DNA of 30,662 bases from JBFMGS01 sp040752635 (GCA_040752635.1 JBFMGS010000024.1:1-30662); one strand, 5' to 3'. Shown: positions 7,188 to 15,508, numbered from the stretch's first letter. Made by a program: numbers and translations. Notes: generated by a model not told the origin, from the sequence alone.

Positions 7188-9035
7188 ATGAGTCCGTTCT
7201 GTCGTGCGCACATTCTGGTGTGCTCTGGAGCCGGATGCGTGTCTTCAGGGTGCCGGGCGGTGTATGAAGCCCTCATGAAAGGCCTCGAAGCCGAGGGGGT
7301 TCTGGGCGAGGCCAGGGTGGTCCAGACCGGCTGCATAGGGTCGTGCGACCTTGGGCCGGTGGTTGTCATCTACCCTGAAGGCACCTTCTACGAGAGGGTT
7401 CGCCCGGAGGACGTATCAGATATCGTGCGGGAGCACGTAGTCAAGGGCAGGCCGGTCGAGCGGTTGCTCCACAGATGTCCTGAGGGCGGGGTCTCGGCCA
7501 CGCTTTCTGCCATGGAGTTCTTCAAGAAGCAGGTAAAGATAGTCCTTCGCAACTGTGGGGTCATAGACCCGGAGAACATCAACGAGTATGTAGCGCGCGA
7601 TGGGTACGAGGCCCTTGCGCGGGTCCTCACCGATATGGAGCCGAGAGAGGTCATTGACATAGTGAAGAGGTCCGGTCTTCGCGGGCGCGGGGGAGCGGGG
7701 TTCCCGACCGGCCTGAAATGGGAGTTTGCCAGCCGCGTGCGGGCAGACCGAAAATACGTGGTCTGTAACGCGGACGAGGGCGACCCCGGCGCGTTTATGG
7801 ACAGGAGCGTCCTGGAAGGCGACCCGCACAGCGTGATCGAGGCCATGACCATAGCGGGTTATGCTATCGGAGCAAGCCAGGGGTACGTTTACGTTCGGGC
7901 CGAGTACCCCCTGGCTGTGTCGCGGCTGTCGCACGCCATCCACGAGGCCCGCGAATTCGGCGTGCTGGGTGCAAACCTCTTCGGATCGGGCTTTGGCTTC
8001 GACGTTGAGATTCGGGTCGGCGCGGGCGCCTTCGTGTGCGGCGAAGAGACGGCCCTGATGGCGTCCATTGAGGGCAAGCGGGGCATGCCGAGGCCGAAAC
8101 CGCCTTTCCCGGCGAACGAAGGCCTGTGGGCTAAGCCCACGGTCATCAACAACGTTGAAACGTTGGCCAACATTCCGCCTATCATCCTCAGGGGACCCGA
8201 GTGGTTCGCAAGCATCGGCACTGGGAACAGCAAGGGCACGAAGGTGTTCGCCCTTGCCGGCAAGATCAACAACACCGGGCTCGTCGAGGTACCGATGGGG
8301 ACCACGCTGCGCGAGATCGTGTACGAGATAGGCGGCGGGATACCGAAAGGCAGGGCGTTCAAGGCCGCCCAGACTGGAGGACCTTCAGGCGGTTGTATCC
8401 CGGCGTCCCTCCTCGATACGCCGATGGACTACGATACCCTGACCAAGCTGGGCTCGATGATGGGGTCCGGAGGCCTGATCATCATGGACGAGGACACCTG
8501 CATGGTGGACATCGCTAGGTTTTTCCTGCAGTTCACTCAGGACGAGTCCTGCGGGAAGTGTGTCCCGTGCAGGGAAGGCACCAAAGTGATGCTGGACATC
8601 CTTACCCGCATCACGGAAGGCAAAGGTCGGCCGGGGGACATCGAGACCCTGGAAGCGCTCGGCAACACGGTAAAGAACACAGCCCTCTGCGGGCTCGGTC
8701 AGACAGCCCCGAACCCCGTGCTCAGCACACTCAGGTACTTTCGGGACGAGTATGAGGCACACATCTACGAGAAGAGATGCCCTGCGGGCGTCTGCGCCGC
8801 CCTCGTCCGGTACCGGATAGAGGCCGAGAAGTGCAGAGGGTGCGGCCTCTGCGCGAAGGCATGCCCTGCAGGTGCGATCGCCCCGGTGGCGGTTGAGGAA
8901 GAAGCAGCCGAGGCTGCGGGCGCCGGCTCGGGCCGGGGTCCGCGCCGCAGGATCTACGAAGTCAACGTCAACAGGTGCCAGGGATGCGGCGCGTGCGCGC
9001 AGGCCTGCCGCTTCCAGGCGGTGTCCAGGAGGTAA
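7188..9035 (+). CDS. hydB: [FeFe]-hydrogenase subunit HydB (NuoF-like, NADH/FMN)
   Basis: Flavin subunit of a multimeric NAD-linked, probably electron-bifurcating hydrogenase, about 615 residues. An N-terminal thioredoxin-like [2Fe-2S] domain has CSGAGC and CIGSC. The NuoF core follows, with the nucleotide/FMN site GGAGFPTGLKWEF, an SLBB region and the [4Fe-4S] motif CGKCVPC plus a later Cys. The C-terminus has two ferredoxin clusters (CRGCGLCAKAC and CQGCGACAQAC). This architecture is that of HydB, not complex I NuoF. The ATG at 7188 is preferred. An in-frame TTG at 7170 after GACGGGG is possible and adds six residues. Six nucleotides separate it from hydA. In the family it oxidises or reduces NAD(H) in the cytoplasm alongside ferredoxin. 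Confidence 0.93.
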   Translation: MSPFCRAHILVCSGAGCVSSGCRAVYEALMKGLEAEGVLGEARVVQTGCIGSCDLGPVVVIYPEGTFYERVRPEDVSDIVREHVVKGRPVERLLHRCPEGGVSATLSAMEFFKKQVKIVLRNCGVIDPENINEYVARDGYEALARVLTDMEPREVIDIVKRSGLRGRGGAGFPTGLKWEFASRVRADRKYVVCNADEGDPGAFMDRSVLEGDPHSVIEAMTIAGYAIGASQGYVYVRAEYPLAVSRLSHAIHEAREFGVLGANLFGSGFGFDVEIRVGAGAFVCGEETALMASIEGKRGMPRPKPPFPANEGLWAKPTVINNVETLANIPPIILRGPEWFASIGTGNSKGTKVFALAGKINNTGLVEVPMGTTLREIVYEIGGGIPKGRAFKAAQTGGPSGGCIPASLLDTPMDYDTLTKLGSMMGSGGLIIMDEDTCMVDIARFFLQFTQDESCGKCVPCREGTKVMLDILTRITEGKGRPGDIETLEALGNTVKNTALCGLGQTAPNPVLSTLRYFRDEYEAHIYEKRCPAGVCAALVRYRIEAEKCRGCGLCAKACPAGAIAPVAVEEEAAEAAGAGSGRGPRRRIYEVNVNRCQGCGACAQACRFQAVSRR

Positions 9036-9040
9036 AGGGA

Positions 9041-10867
9041 ATGAGCGTAGCCATACCACAGGAGAAACCGAAAGCACAACCTGTCTCCGGTCAGGCGACA
9101 CCACAGGCTACGCCGGCGAAGGCGCTCAGGCTAACCATAGACGGGCGGGTCGTCGAGGCCTACGAAGGTGACACCGTGCTTGATGCAGCGCGCCGGGCAG
9201 GGATCGACATACCGACTCTGTGTTACCATCCGGCCGTAGGGCGCATCGGCTCGTGCAGGGTATGCGTTGTGGAGATCGAAGGCGCGAGGACCCTTCCTGC
9301 GTCGTGCGTAACGCCGGCATCGGACGGCATGGTGGTGAGGACGAATACTCATGCTGTGCGGGAGGCCCGGCGCACCGTGGTCGAACTCCTCCTCGCGTCC
9401 CACCCGCAGGACTGTCTCGAGTGCGAGAGGAACGGGCGGTGCGAGCTCCAGGACCTGGCGATGCGTCTGGGGATACGTAAGGCCCGGTTTCAGAGGGAGA
9501 AGAACTATAGGAAGCCCGATGTTTCCAGCCCCGCGCTGGTGCGCGAGCCCGATAGGTGCGTGCTCTGCGGCCGCTGCGTGAAGGTGTGCAATGACATGCA
9601 GGGCGTCGGTGCTCTTGGATTCGCCTATCGGGGGACGAGCGCAGCCGTGACGCCCAGCTTCGAGCGTGGCATCGCGGAGGCCAGGTGCGTGTCGTGCGGC
9701 CAGTGCGCCAAGGTTTGCCCGGTAGGGGCCATATACGAAAGGGAAGAGTGGGAACGTGTCTTCGACGCGATAGCCGACCCCGACCTCCTCGTGGTTGTGC
9801 AGGTCGCTCCGGCGGTTCGGGCTGCCGTCGGCGAGGAATTCGGCCTCTCGCCGGGCACACCCGTCACCGGGAAGCTTGCGACCGCGCTGAGGAGACTCGG
9901 GTTTGACGCGGTGTTCGACACCCAGTTCGCTGCGGACCTTACGGTGATGGAAGAAGGCCACGAACTGCTGGAACGCGTTAAGTCCAGGGGCAGGCTGCCG
10001 CTCATAACGTCCTGCAGCCCCGGTTGGGTGAGGTACTGTGAGGCGTTCTTTCCTGACTTCCTGGGAAACCTGTCCACATGTAAGTCGCCGCAGCAGATGA
10101 TGGGGGCTCTGGTAAAGACCTACTATGCCAGGAAAGCGAGCGTTGCACCGGATAAGATCTTCAGTGTATCGGTGATGCCGTGTACCGCGAAGAAGTCCGA
10201 GGCCGCGCGGCCGGAGATGACAGCCTCGGGCTTGAGAGACGTAGACGTGGCTCTCACCACCAGGGAACTTGCGCGTATGATAAAAGCCGCCGGGATCAAC
10301 CTTGACGACCTCCCTGACGGGGAGTTCGATGCGCCGCTCGGCATATCGACCGGCGCAGGAGCGCTCTTCGGAGTGAGCGGGGGTGTCATGGAGGCGGCCC
10401 TGCGGACGGTCTGCGATGTCGCGGCGAAGAAAGCCCCGGGCGGAGTTGAGTTCACTGAAGTCAGGGGCATGCACGGGATACGTGAGGCCGTTCTCATGGT
10501 ATCAGGCCAGGAGCTGCGAGTCGCCGTGGCGCACGGTCTTGGCAACGCGGGCAGGCTCCTCCAACAGATAAGGGATGAGAAAGTGAGCTACCATTTCATC
10601 GAAGTTATGGCCTGTCCCGGCGGGTGCGTCGAAGGAGGCGGCCAGCCGAGGTCCTGCGATCCCGAGATCGCCTTTAAGAGAGCGGCTGCGCTGTATGCCG
10701 AAGACAGGCGCGCGAAGGTGCGCAAGTCCCACGAGAACCTCGCGGTGCGAAGGCTCTACGATGAGTTCTTGGGGGAGCCTGGCAGCGAGGCCGCACACAA
10801 ACTGCTTCATACGACGTATCGGAGCGTGGAAGAAGCTGCCGGAGTCGCCCGGAAGGAGGCTATGTGA
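9041..10867 (+). CDS. hydA: [FeFe]-hydrogenase catalytic subunit HydA
   Basis: Catalytic subunit for H2 production or uptake, about 608 residues. In order: plant-type [2Fe-2S] (CYHPAVGRIGSCRVC), a His-Cys-ligated cluster region (HPQDCLECERNGRC), two [4Fe-4S] motifs (CVLCGRCVKVC, CVSCGQCAKVC), the H-cluster domain and a small-subunit-like tail (YDEFLGEPGSEAAHKLL). H-cluster motifs are TSCSPGW, MPCTAKKSE and MACPGGCVEGGGQ. The first has Ser where clostridial CpI has its second Cys, while the other ligands are intact. No additional C-terminal [2Fe-2S] domain is seen. The start at 9041 follows AGGAGG by 8 nt. Order hydB-hydA-hydC with gaps of 6 and 1 nt makes co-translation likely. HydEFG maturases are not in this window. 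Confidence 0.94.
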   Translation: MSVAIPQEKPKAQPVSGQATPQATPAKALRLTIDGRVVEAYEGDTVLDAARRAGIDIPTLCYHPAVGRIGSCRVCVVEIEGARTLPASCVTPASDGMVVRTNTHAVREARRTVVELLLASHPQDCLECERNGRCELQDLAMRLGIRKARFQREKNYRKPDVSSPALVREPDRCVLCGRCVKVCNDMQGVGALGFAYRGTSAAVTPSFERGIAEARCVSCGQCAKVCPVGAIYEREEWERVFDAIADPDLLVVVQVAPAVRAAVGEEFGLSPGTPVTGKLATALRRLGFDAVFDTQFAADLTVMEEGHELLERVKSRGRLPLITSCSPGWVRYCEAFFPDFLGNLSTCKSPQQMMGALVKTYYARKASVAPDKIFSVSVMPCTAKKSEAARPEMTASGLRDVDVALTTRELARMIKAAGINLDDLPDGEFDAPLGISTGAGALFGVSGGVMEAALRTVCDVAAKKAPGGVEFTEVRGMHGIREAVLMVSGQELRVAVAHGLGNAGRLLQQIRDEKVSYHFIEVMACPGGCVEGGGQPRSCDPEIAFKRAAALYAEDRRAKVRKSHENLAVRRLYDEFLGEPGSEAAHKLLHTTYRSVEEAAGVARKEAM

Positions 10868-10868
10868 T

Positions 10869-11441
10869 ATGTCTGGGAACACCTCCACGAAATCCACGAA
10901 GCGGCGACATCTTGAGGTTGCTCCGAGTTCGTGCAAGTGCGAGGGGAAGATCCCTGACGACAGGTACGCGAGACTTGACGATATAATCGCCGAGTACAGG
11001 GATAAACCCGGCTCGCTCATCCCCGTCCTCCACGAGGCCCAGGAGCTCTTCGGTTGCCTCTCAGAAGATGTTCAGGCGCGCGTTGCGAGAGGCCTCGGGG
11101 TGCCTGAGAGTGAGGTCTACGGCGTGGCGACGTTTTACTCGCTCTTCTCGCTACGTCCTAAAGGAAAGTGGACCGTGAACGTGTGCCTCGGCACGGCCTG
11201 CTACGTCAAGGGCGCGGCGGCTTGCCTCGAAGCTCTCAAGAAAGAACTCGGCGTGGACATCGGCGGGACCAGCCGGGACGGGCTTTTCACATTGCAGGCG
11301 GTGAGGTGCCTCGGCGCATGCGCCCTTGCGCCGGTGGTCATGATCGGCGATACCGTCTTCGCAAGGGTAAGGCCGGACGACGTCAAGAAGATCCTGGCAG
11401 ACTACGCGGCAGCGCACGCTGACGAGTCCCGTACAGCGTAA
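10869..11441 (+). CDS. hydC: [FeFe]-hydrogenase subunit HydC (NuoE-like [2Fe-2S] protein)
   Basis: A thioredoxin-fold [2Fe-2S] subunit of about 190 residues that would relay electrons next to HydB. The NuoE core (LIPVLHEAQELFG, GVATFYSLFSL) is followed by four cluster ligands in CLGTAC and, about 35 residues on, CLGAC. The first ~25 residues are a charged extension with two cysteines (SCKCEG) outside the usual motif. The ATG at 10869 lies one base after the hydA stop, with AAGGAGG upstream. It is the last gene of the operon, and a strong hairpin follows at 11510. Confidence 0.93.
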   Translation: MSGNTSTKSTKRRHLEVAPSSCKCEGKIPDDRYARLDDIIAEYRDKPGSLIPVLHEAQELFGCLSEDVQARVARGLGVPESEVYGVATFYSLFSLRPKGKWTVNVCLGTACYVKGAAACLEALKKELGVDIGGTSRDGLFTLQAVRCLGACALAPVVMIGDTVFARVRPDDVKKILADYAAAHADESRTA

Positions 11442-11509
11442 CAATACTCTTTGATAGCGCGACAGCACCACCTGTAATACTTGCCTGCGATATCACCGCT
11501 CCCATGCTG

Positions 11510-11543
11510 CGAGAGGCCCCGGTAACCCCGCCGGGGCCTCTCG
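11510..11543 (+). terminator. Hairpin downstream of hydC, probable terminator
   Basis: A perfect 13-bp stem (CGAGAGGCCCCGG with its complement) closes an 8-base loop 68 nt after the hydC stop. The following bases (AATTCTT) are only weakly T-rich, so termination could be partial, or the hairpin may protect the mRNA 3' end. Confidence 0.6.
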
Positions 11544-11612
11544 AATTCTTGCCAGGATGTTCCCTCGAGAAAATCTTTCGAAAGCTGCTGTACTTTTCCC
11601 TGTGCCTACGTT

Positions 11613-11784
11613 AATGATTAAGCGGGAGTTAAGTTCCATAGCTTACAATAAGTCCGCGAGGTTCCAGAGGAAACTCTCCAGAGCCAGTGAATACTATCGT
11701 AGGTACGAGGGTACGATCGCGACCTTGGAGGACGCGGCCGAGACTCTGCGAGTCGCCCGGCGGATTCGAAGCATCCACAGGTAG
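11613..11784 (+). CDS. Possible small protein, unknown
   Basis: An ATG-initiated frame of 56 codons encodes a basic, possibly helical peptide (RFQRKLSRASEYYRRYEG then TLRVARRIRS). A ribosome binding site is not obvious, and an earlier in-frame ATG at 11557 would extend it. It has no recognised family. It may be a remnant or chance frame in the gap after the hydrogenase operon. Confidence 0.25.
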
Positions 11785-11967
11785 TGCTCGGGAGGATCCG
11801 CAGGCAGTACAAGGAATGCAGGCGCATTTCAGCGTTTTGGATGGTGGACGGGAGGGGGGAGTTCCGGGGGGAGATGGCGTTCCTTGTTCCATAGCAACCG
11901 TCCGTGGAAGCAAACAATAATCCGTGGGAGCACGGTAAAGCAAGCAAGAAGGAGGAGGAAGAAAGCG

Positions 11968-12831
11968 ATGAAGATGAATTTGCGGGTTCTGGCAGTCTCC
12001 GCGCTGCTGGTCGGGGTGCTTGTTGGCATGGTCACGATGGTCGGGTCGGCCCAGGTGATAACCTCGACAACGCAGGTTACTACGAATGTGACGATCCAGA
12101 ACGTGGGGGCGGGGGTCATAGACTGGACCAACGGGATCATAAGGATCCAGTCGTCCGGCGTTGGCGATCCCAGTAAGCCCATAGCCCAGCGCAAGCTGCT
12201 CGCGAGGCGTGCAGCGGTAGTAGCTGGCTATCGGGAGCTTCTCGAGACTACCAAGGGCGTTCTCATCCAGAGCGAGACTCTGATGCGCGATTTCATGGTG
12301 GTAAACGATGACGTCCGCGCCGCGGCTGAGGGCATGATCAACAACGCAGTAGTAGTCCCCGGCAGCGAAACATACACCGAAGAGTCCGATGGCAGCATGA
12401 CCTGCACCCTGACGATGGAAATGTCCTTAAGAGACATGCTCATACCGGTATACGCCACGATGAGACAGCAGTTCTCGACCGCAGTGGTAGCCACCACAAC
12501 GACAAGCATTTACACGGGCCTGATAATCGACGTCAGCGGATTTGCCTTCCCGAAGCCTGCCGTCTTCAGGGTTGTAACTGTGGGAGGAAATGTCGTATAC
12601 GGTGTATCTGTTGCGAGCTACGATTACGCGTGCCAGTCCAGGCTAGCGAGCTACATAAACTCCGTCATTGCCGCCAAGCAGAACCTGCAGGACAGGATCG
12701 GAGGCAACCCGTACATAGTCAGGGCGGTCCAGGTCCGGGGAACCGACATCATAGTCCCCAACGAAGTGGTCACTGTGACGAGCACCATGACCACGGTGCT
12801 GCAGCAGTGCAAGGTAGTCATTTCCTACTGA
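11968..12831 (+). CDS. Secreted LPP20/FlgP-like envelope protein
   Basis: About 287 residues with a signal peptide (hydrophobic stretch LAVSALLVGVLVGMVTMVG, likely cut after GSAQ). The body carries the pattern GVIDWTNGIIRIQSSGVG then AQRKLLARRAAVVAGYRELLE, followed by TMEMSL, as in LPP20-family proteins, which include FlgP of polar flagella. There is no lipobox Cys, so it is probably not a lipoprotein. The start at 11968 follows AAGGAGGAGG. It heads a run with a FlgT-like and a CsgG-like gene, which supports a shared cell-envelope role. The LPP20 assignment is by pattern, and the exact function is unknown. Confidence 0.7.
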   Translation: MKMNLRVLAVSALLVGVLVGMVTMVGSAQVITSTTQVTTNVTIQNVGAGVIDWTNGIIRIQSSGVGDPSKPIAQRKLLARRAAVVAGYRELLETTKGVLIQSETLMRDFMVVNDDVRAAAEGMINNAVVVPGSETYTEESDGSMTCTLTMEMSLRDMLIPVYATMRQQFSTAVVATTTTSIYTGLIIDVSGFAFPKPAVFRVVTVGGNVVYGVSVASYDYACQSRLASYINSVIAAKQNLQDRIGGNPYIVRAVQVRGTDIIVPNEVVTVTSTMTTVLQQCKVVISY

Positions 12832-13048
12832 TGCAGGACAGTGGGGCGAGATAATACGGCGCAACGGGGCGAGGGCCTGGTCTATCCCCGAAGTCGCGGC
12901 CTTCGGCCTTCGCTCCGGTGTCGGCCGATGTGAAGCACGGGCGTCTCGGGCTGTGCTTTCGGCAGTTTGCGATGTCCGGCAAGCACGGGAATCGCCGTGT
13001 GGGCGGCAGGAGAAGTGCCTGGCAGATCGGAAGCGTAAAGCGAAGTGG

Positions 13049-13067
13049 AAAGGAGGGGGGCCCCCTT
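13049..13067 (+). promoter_or_regulatory. Ribosome binding site embedded in a G6-C5 inverted repeat
   Basis: The Shine-Dalgarno sequence AAAGGAGGGGGG runs straight into CCCCCTT before the ATG at 13068. The G and C runs are self-complementary, so the site could be partly sequestered in a local fold. This may limit translation of the FlgT-like gene. The effect is inferred. Confidence 0.4.
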
Positions 13068-14225
13068 ATGAAAGGGACGCATTTCTGGGCGGCCGCGGTC
13101 GCCTTTCTGGTTATAGGGCTGGCCGTCGGCGCATCTACTGCGCCGGTTGCCGCTCAGTCTGTTGAGGTGGTGGCGGAAGGGGTCGGCACCATTGTCGGGG
13201 GCGACGTGGCTCGCGCGCGCGACGAGGCCTTGCGGGATGCATACAGGGTCGCCATAGAGCAAGGGGTCGGCGTGTCCATAGCGAGCCGCACCGATATGAA
13301 GGATTTCACGGTTTTCTACGATAAGGTCGTCGCCCAGGCGGGCGGGTACGTTCAGTCCTACCAGCTCCTGGGAGACTACTGGCAAACGCCTGACGGTCTC
13401 ATGCACGTGAAGATCAGGGCGCGGGTAGCAAGGGGGGACGTCAGGTCGGACCTTCAAGCGCTTGGCCTTCTCATCGATATGATGGGTAACCCTGTCATAA
13501 TGGTCCTCGTGGACGAACAGAACCTCAATATGCGCCAATCGACCTCCCTGGCGGAGACCAAGATAATCGAGAAGCTTTCGGCAGTGCGCTACCACCTCGT
13601 AGATCAGAAGCAGGTAGAGGCCATCAAAGTGAGCGATACCGCCAAGCGGGCGATGCAGGGAGACATCGCTGCCGCCGTTACGCTTGGTGAAAGGTTCGCC
13701 GCCGATATAGTGATCGTCGGCGATGTGAACAGCAAGTTCCTTACCAGCACCAGAACGGGCAACGTAACGTTCCAGTCGTGTACCGCTTTCGGCACGCTGC
13801 GGGCTATCCTGACCCAAACTGCTCAAATAATCTGGGCCGAGACGCCCCAGGCGACCAAGGCTCACCTCCAGGCGGAAGTCGCTGGGCTCGAGGCCATAAA
13901 GGCCATGGCCGACGACGTGGCCTCGCGTCTGATATGGGAGCTTCCCAAGCGCGCGGGCGGCGGGGCCTCCGGCGGGACCAGGACCATTCAGCTCATCGTG
14001 AACGGGTGTTCATACTCTCAGATGAACCAGATCATGCAGGCGCTGAGAGATATGCGTGGCGTTGCTGGCGCGAACCGCAGGACGTTCGAGAACAACATCG
14101 CCGTCATCGACATCCAGACCACGGGAAACGTGGACGACCTCGCAGTCAGGCTCGACTCCATGACCAGCCCCAGGCTCGAGGTGGTGATGGTAACCAGAGA
14201 CAAGATCGAGGTTAAAGTCAGGTAA
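13068..14225 (+). CDS. FlgT-like secreted envelope protein
   Basis: About 385 residues with a clear signal peptide (AAAVAFLVIGLAVGA, cut near VAAQ). The first domain (VAEGVGTIVGGDVARARDEA, then LRDAYRVAIEQGVGVSIAS) matches the FlgT N-terminal/LPP20 pattern. The middle (about 145-300) resembles the FlgT/CsgG-like fold, and the end has a small repeat-type domain (RTIQLIVNGCSYSQM to EVKVR). In Vibrio FlgT builds the flagellar H ring with FlgO and FlgP, but no flagellar gene lies here, so an envelope role outside flagella is possible. Co-directional with the LPP20-like gene (236 nt upstream) and the CsgG-like gene (48 nt downstream). Confidence 0.72.
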   Translation: MKGTHFWAAAVAFLVIGLAVGASTAPVAAQSVEVVAEGVGTIVGGDVARARDEALRDAYRVAIEQGVGVSIASRTDMKDFTVFYDKVVAQAGGYVQSYQLLGDYWQTPDGLMHVKIRARVARGDVRSDLQALGLLIDMMGNPVIMVLVDEQNLNMRQSTSLAETKIIEKLSAVRYHLVDQKQVEAIKVSDTAKRAMQGDIAAAVTLGERFAADIVIVGDVNSKFLTSTRTGNVTFQSCTAFGTLRAILTQTAQIIWAETPQATKAHLQAEVAGLEAIKAMADDVASRLIWELPKRAGGGASGGTRTIQLIVNGCSYSQMNQIMQALRDMRGVAGANRRTFENNIAVIDIQTTGNVDDLAVRLDSMTSPRLEVVMVTRDKIEVKVR

Positions 14226-14273
14226 CGTGGGCTTACTGGCCGCTATACCGTTCGCTAGATTGGGGGATGAACC

Positions 14274-15197
14274 ATGGGTGGAGAGAAGAGCGTGGTAACG
14301 GGGAAGCGTGCGCTTCTCCTCGTGGTCTTGCTCCTGGCAGGGGCCTTGTCGCTGACGCCGGTTTCGGCCCAGGCTCCGCAGCCGAGCAAGATCCGCATAG
14401 CGGTAATGGACTTCCTGGATAAGACCAACCACCCGCAATGGGCGGTCGGCAGGGGCATGAGGGTGGAATTTGAAACGCGGCTCGTCCAAACCGGCCAGTT
14501 CGAAGTCATTGAGCGGGATCGACTCGAGCAGATCATGCAAGAGCAGGGTTTCGGGGCCACGGGCCTTGTGGATCCTTCGAGCGCCGCCCAAATCGGCAAA
14601 CTCCTCGGGGTGCAGGCGATGATCCTGGGGAGTGTCACCAAGTTTGACATCCACTCGAGCAGGATATCCGTGCCGTTTCTGGGGTCGGTGGCATCGAGCG
14701 AGGCTATAGTCGAAATCCATATTCGCGTCGTGGACACGAACACCGGTTCGATCAAGCTTGCGGAAATGGCGGAAGGCAAGGAGAGCCAGGCCAATATCTC
14801 CCTCACGCTCGAAGGCATGCCGCCGATGGCGTTCGGCAGTTCCAACTTTCATAACACAATCCTCGGGAAAGCTACGTCGAAAGCAGTTGATCAGCTGCTC
14901 GGGAAAGTGATGCAACTCTTCCCGGTGGAGGGCTACGTGGTAAAGGTATCGGGTGACAAGGTCTACACCAACCTCGGGCGCGCCCAGGGCGTGAGGGTCG
15001 GTCAGAAGCTGCTTGTCTTCCGCCTGGGAGAGGTCATAATAGACCCGTTCACAAACCAGGTGCTCTCTGCGGAGAAGACGGAGATCGCGCAAGTCACGGT
15101 GACCTCAGTTGAACAGCTCCTCTCGATAGGCAATACAGATACACCTGGCGCGGGGGCGAAGATCCAGGTGGGCGACAAGGTAACAATCAAGTACTGA
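14274..15197 (+). CDS. CsgG-like protein with FlgT_C-like C-terminal domain
   Basis: About 307 residues with a signal peptide (RALLLVVLLLAGALSL, cut near VSAQA). Residues about 38-200 show the CsgG-type nucleotide/peptide fold: IRIAVMDFLDKTN, FEVIERDRLEQIMQEQGF, GKLLGVQAMILGSVTKF. Residues about 215-305 (GYVVKVSGDKVYTNLGRAQG then VRVGQKLLVFRLGE) look like the FlgT C-terminal SH3-like domain. CsgG forms the outer-membrane curli channel, but the fused tail and lack of a lipobox Cys argue against a curli pore. The ATG at 14274 follows TGGGGG. Probably one operon with the FlgT-like gene. Confidence 0.78.
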   Translation: MGGEKSVVTGKRALLLVVLLLAGALSLTPVSAQAPQPSKIRIAVMDFLDKTNHPQWAVGRGMRVEFETRLVQTGQFEVIERDRLEQIMQEQGFGATGLVDPSSAAQIGKLLGVQAMILGSVTKFDIHSSRISVPFLGSVASSEAIVEIHIRVVDTNTGSIKLAEMAEGKESQANISLTLEGMPPMAFGSSNFHNTILGKATSKAVDQLLGKVMQLFPVEGYVVKVSGDKVYTNLGRAQGVRVGQKLLVFRLGEVIIDPFTNQVLSAEKTEIAQVTVTSVEQLLSIGNTDTPGAGAKIQVGDKVTIKY

Positions 15198-15212
15198 TAT
15201 ACCGAGTAGACC

Positions 15213-15243
15213 TGAGACCGCTTGCGAAAAGCCAGCGGTCTCA
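15213..15243 (+). terminator. Hairpin after the CsgG-like gene, weak terminator
   Basis: A perfect 10-bp stem (TGAGACCGCT with AGCGGTCTCA) around an 11-base loop lies 16 nt after the stop codon. No T-tract follows. It may end the envelope transcript with help from Rho, or stabilise its 3' end. Confidence 0.45.
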
Positions 15244-15445
15244 TAGCCTAGGCGGAGTTTTGGGCACCCTGGAACCAAAGAACATTGACGGCGTTATGAA
15301 TAGTAGGGCAGGCCGGGGAGGATAAGGGTCAACATCCAGAGAGTGGCGGTGGAGGCCGTGTTAGGGGGAACATGAAAACATCAGTTGCCGGCGCAAGGTG
15401 ACAGGTGGCCACGCGGACGGAGTTCCGAGGAATTCCGCCGTATGC

Positions 15446-15474
15446 TTGAGTTCGGGGGAAGGTTTTGCTACAAT
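15446..15474 (+). promoter_or_regulatory. Sigma-A promoter of guaB
   Basis: The -35 box TTGAGT (15446-15451) and the -10 box TACAAT (15469-15474) are separated by exactly 17 bases. They lie 35 nt before the guaB ATG, giving a leader of about 28 nt. Each box differs from consensus by one or two bases. Confidence 0.75.
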
Positions 15475-15508
15475 TGGGGCAACACGCAAGCCCGGGGGGA
15501 ATATCGCC

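Larger units (their letters stand above)
11442..11967. other. Intergenic region between hydC and the envelope genes
   Basis: This 526-base stretch holds the hydC hairpin, one doubtful small frame (11613-11784), and near 11921 a small CCGTG-GGAG-CACGG hairpin. G-rich sequence precedes the next gene. No RNA gene or riboswitch was recognised. Confidence 0.6.
15198..15508. other. Intergenic region upstream of guaB
   Basis: A 311-base gap containing the hairpin at 15213 and the guaB promoter at 15446. The stretch in between (about 15250-15440) shows no gene, and I see no purine riboswitch in it. Confidence 0.6.

Noticed and set aside
9131..10474. 447-codon minus-strand frame opposite hydA
   Set aside because: GC-rich antisense frame. 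hydA motifs are complete on the plus strand.
11510..11543. Riboswitch or small RNA reading of the strong hairpin after hydC
   Set aside because: A simple uninterrupted stem-loop close to a stop codon is better explained as a terminator or mRNA end.
14274..15197. Curli secretion channel CsgG proper
   Set aside because: The signal peptide lacks a lipobox Cys, the tail is FlgT_C-like and no csgA, csgB or csgE is nearby.
15250..15445. Guanine/purine riboswitch before guaB
   Set aside because: No three-way junction or conserved core seen, and the promoter places the leader at only ~28 nt.
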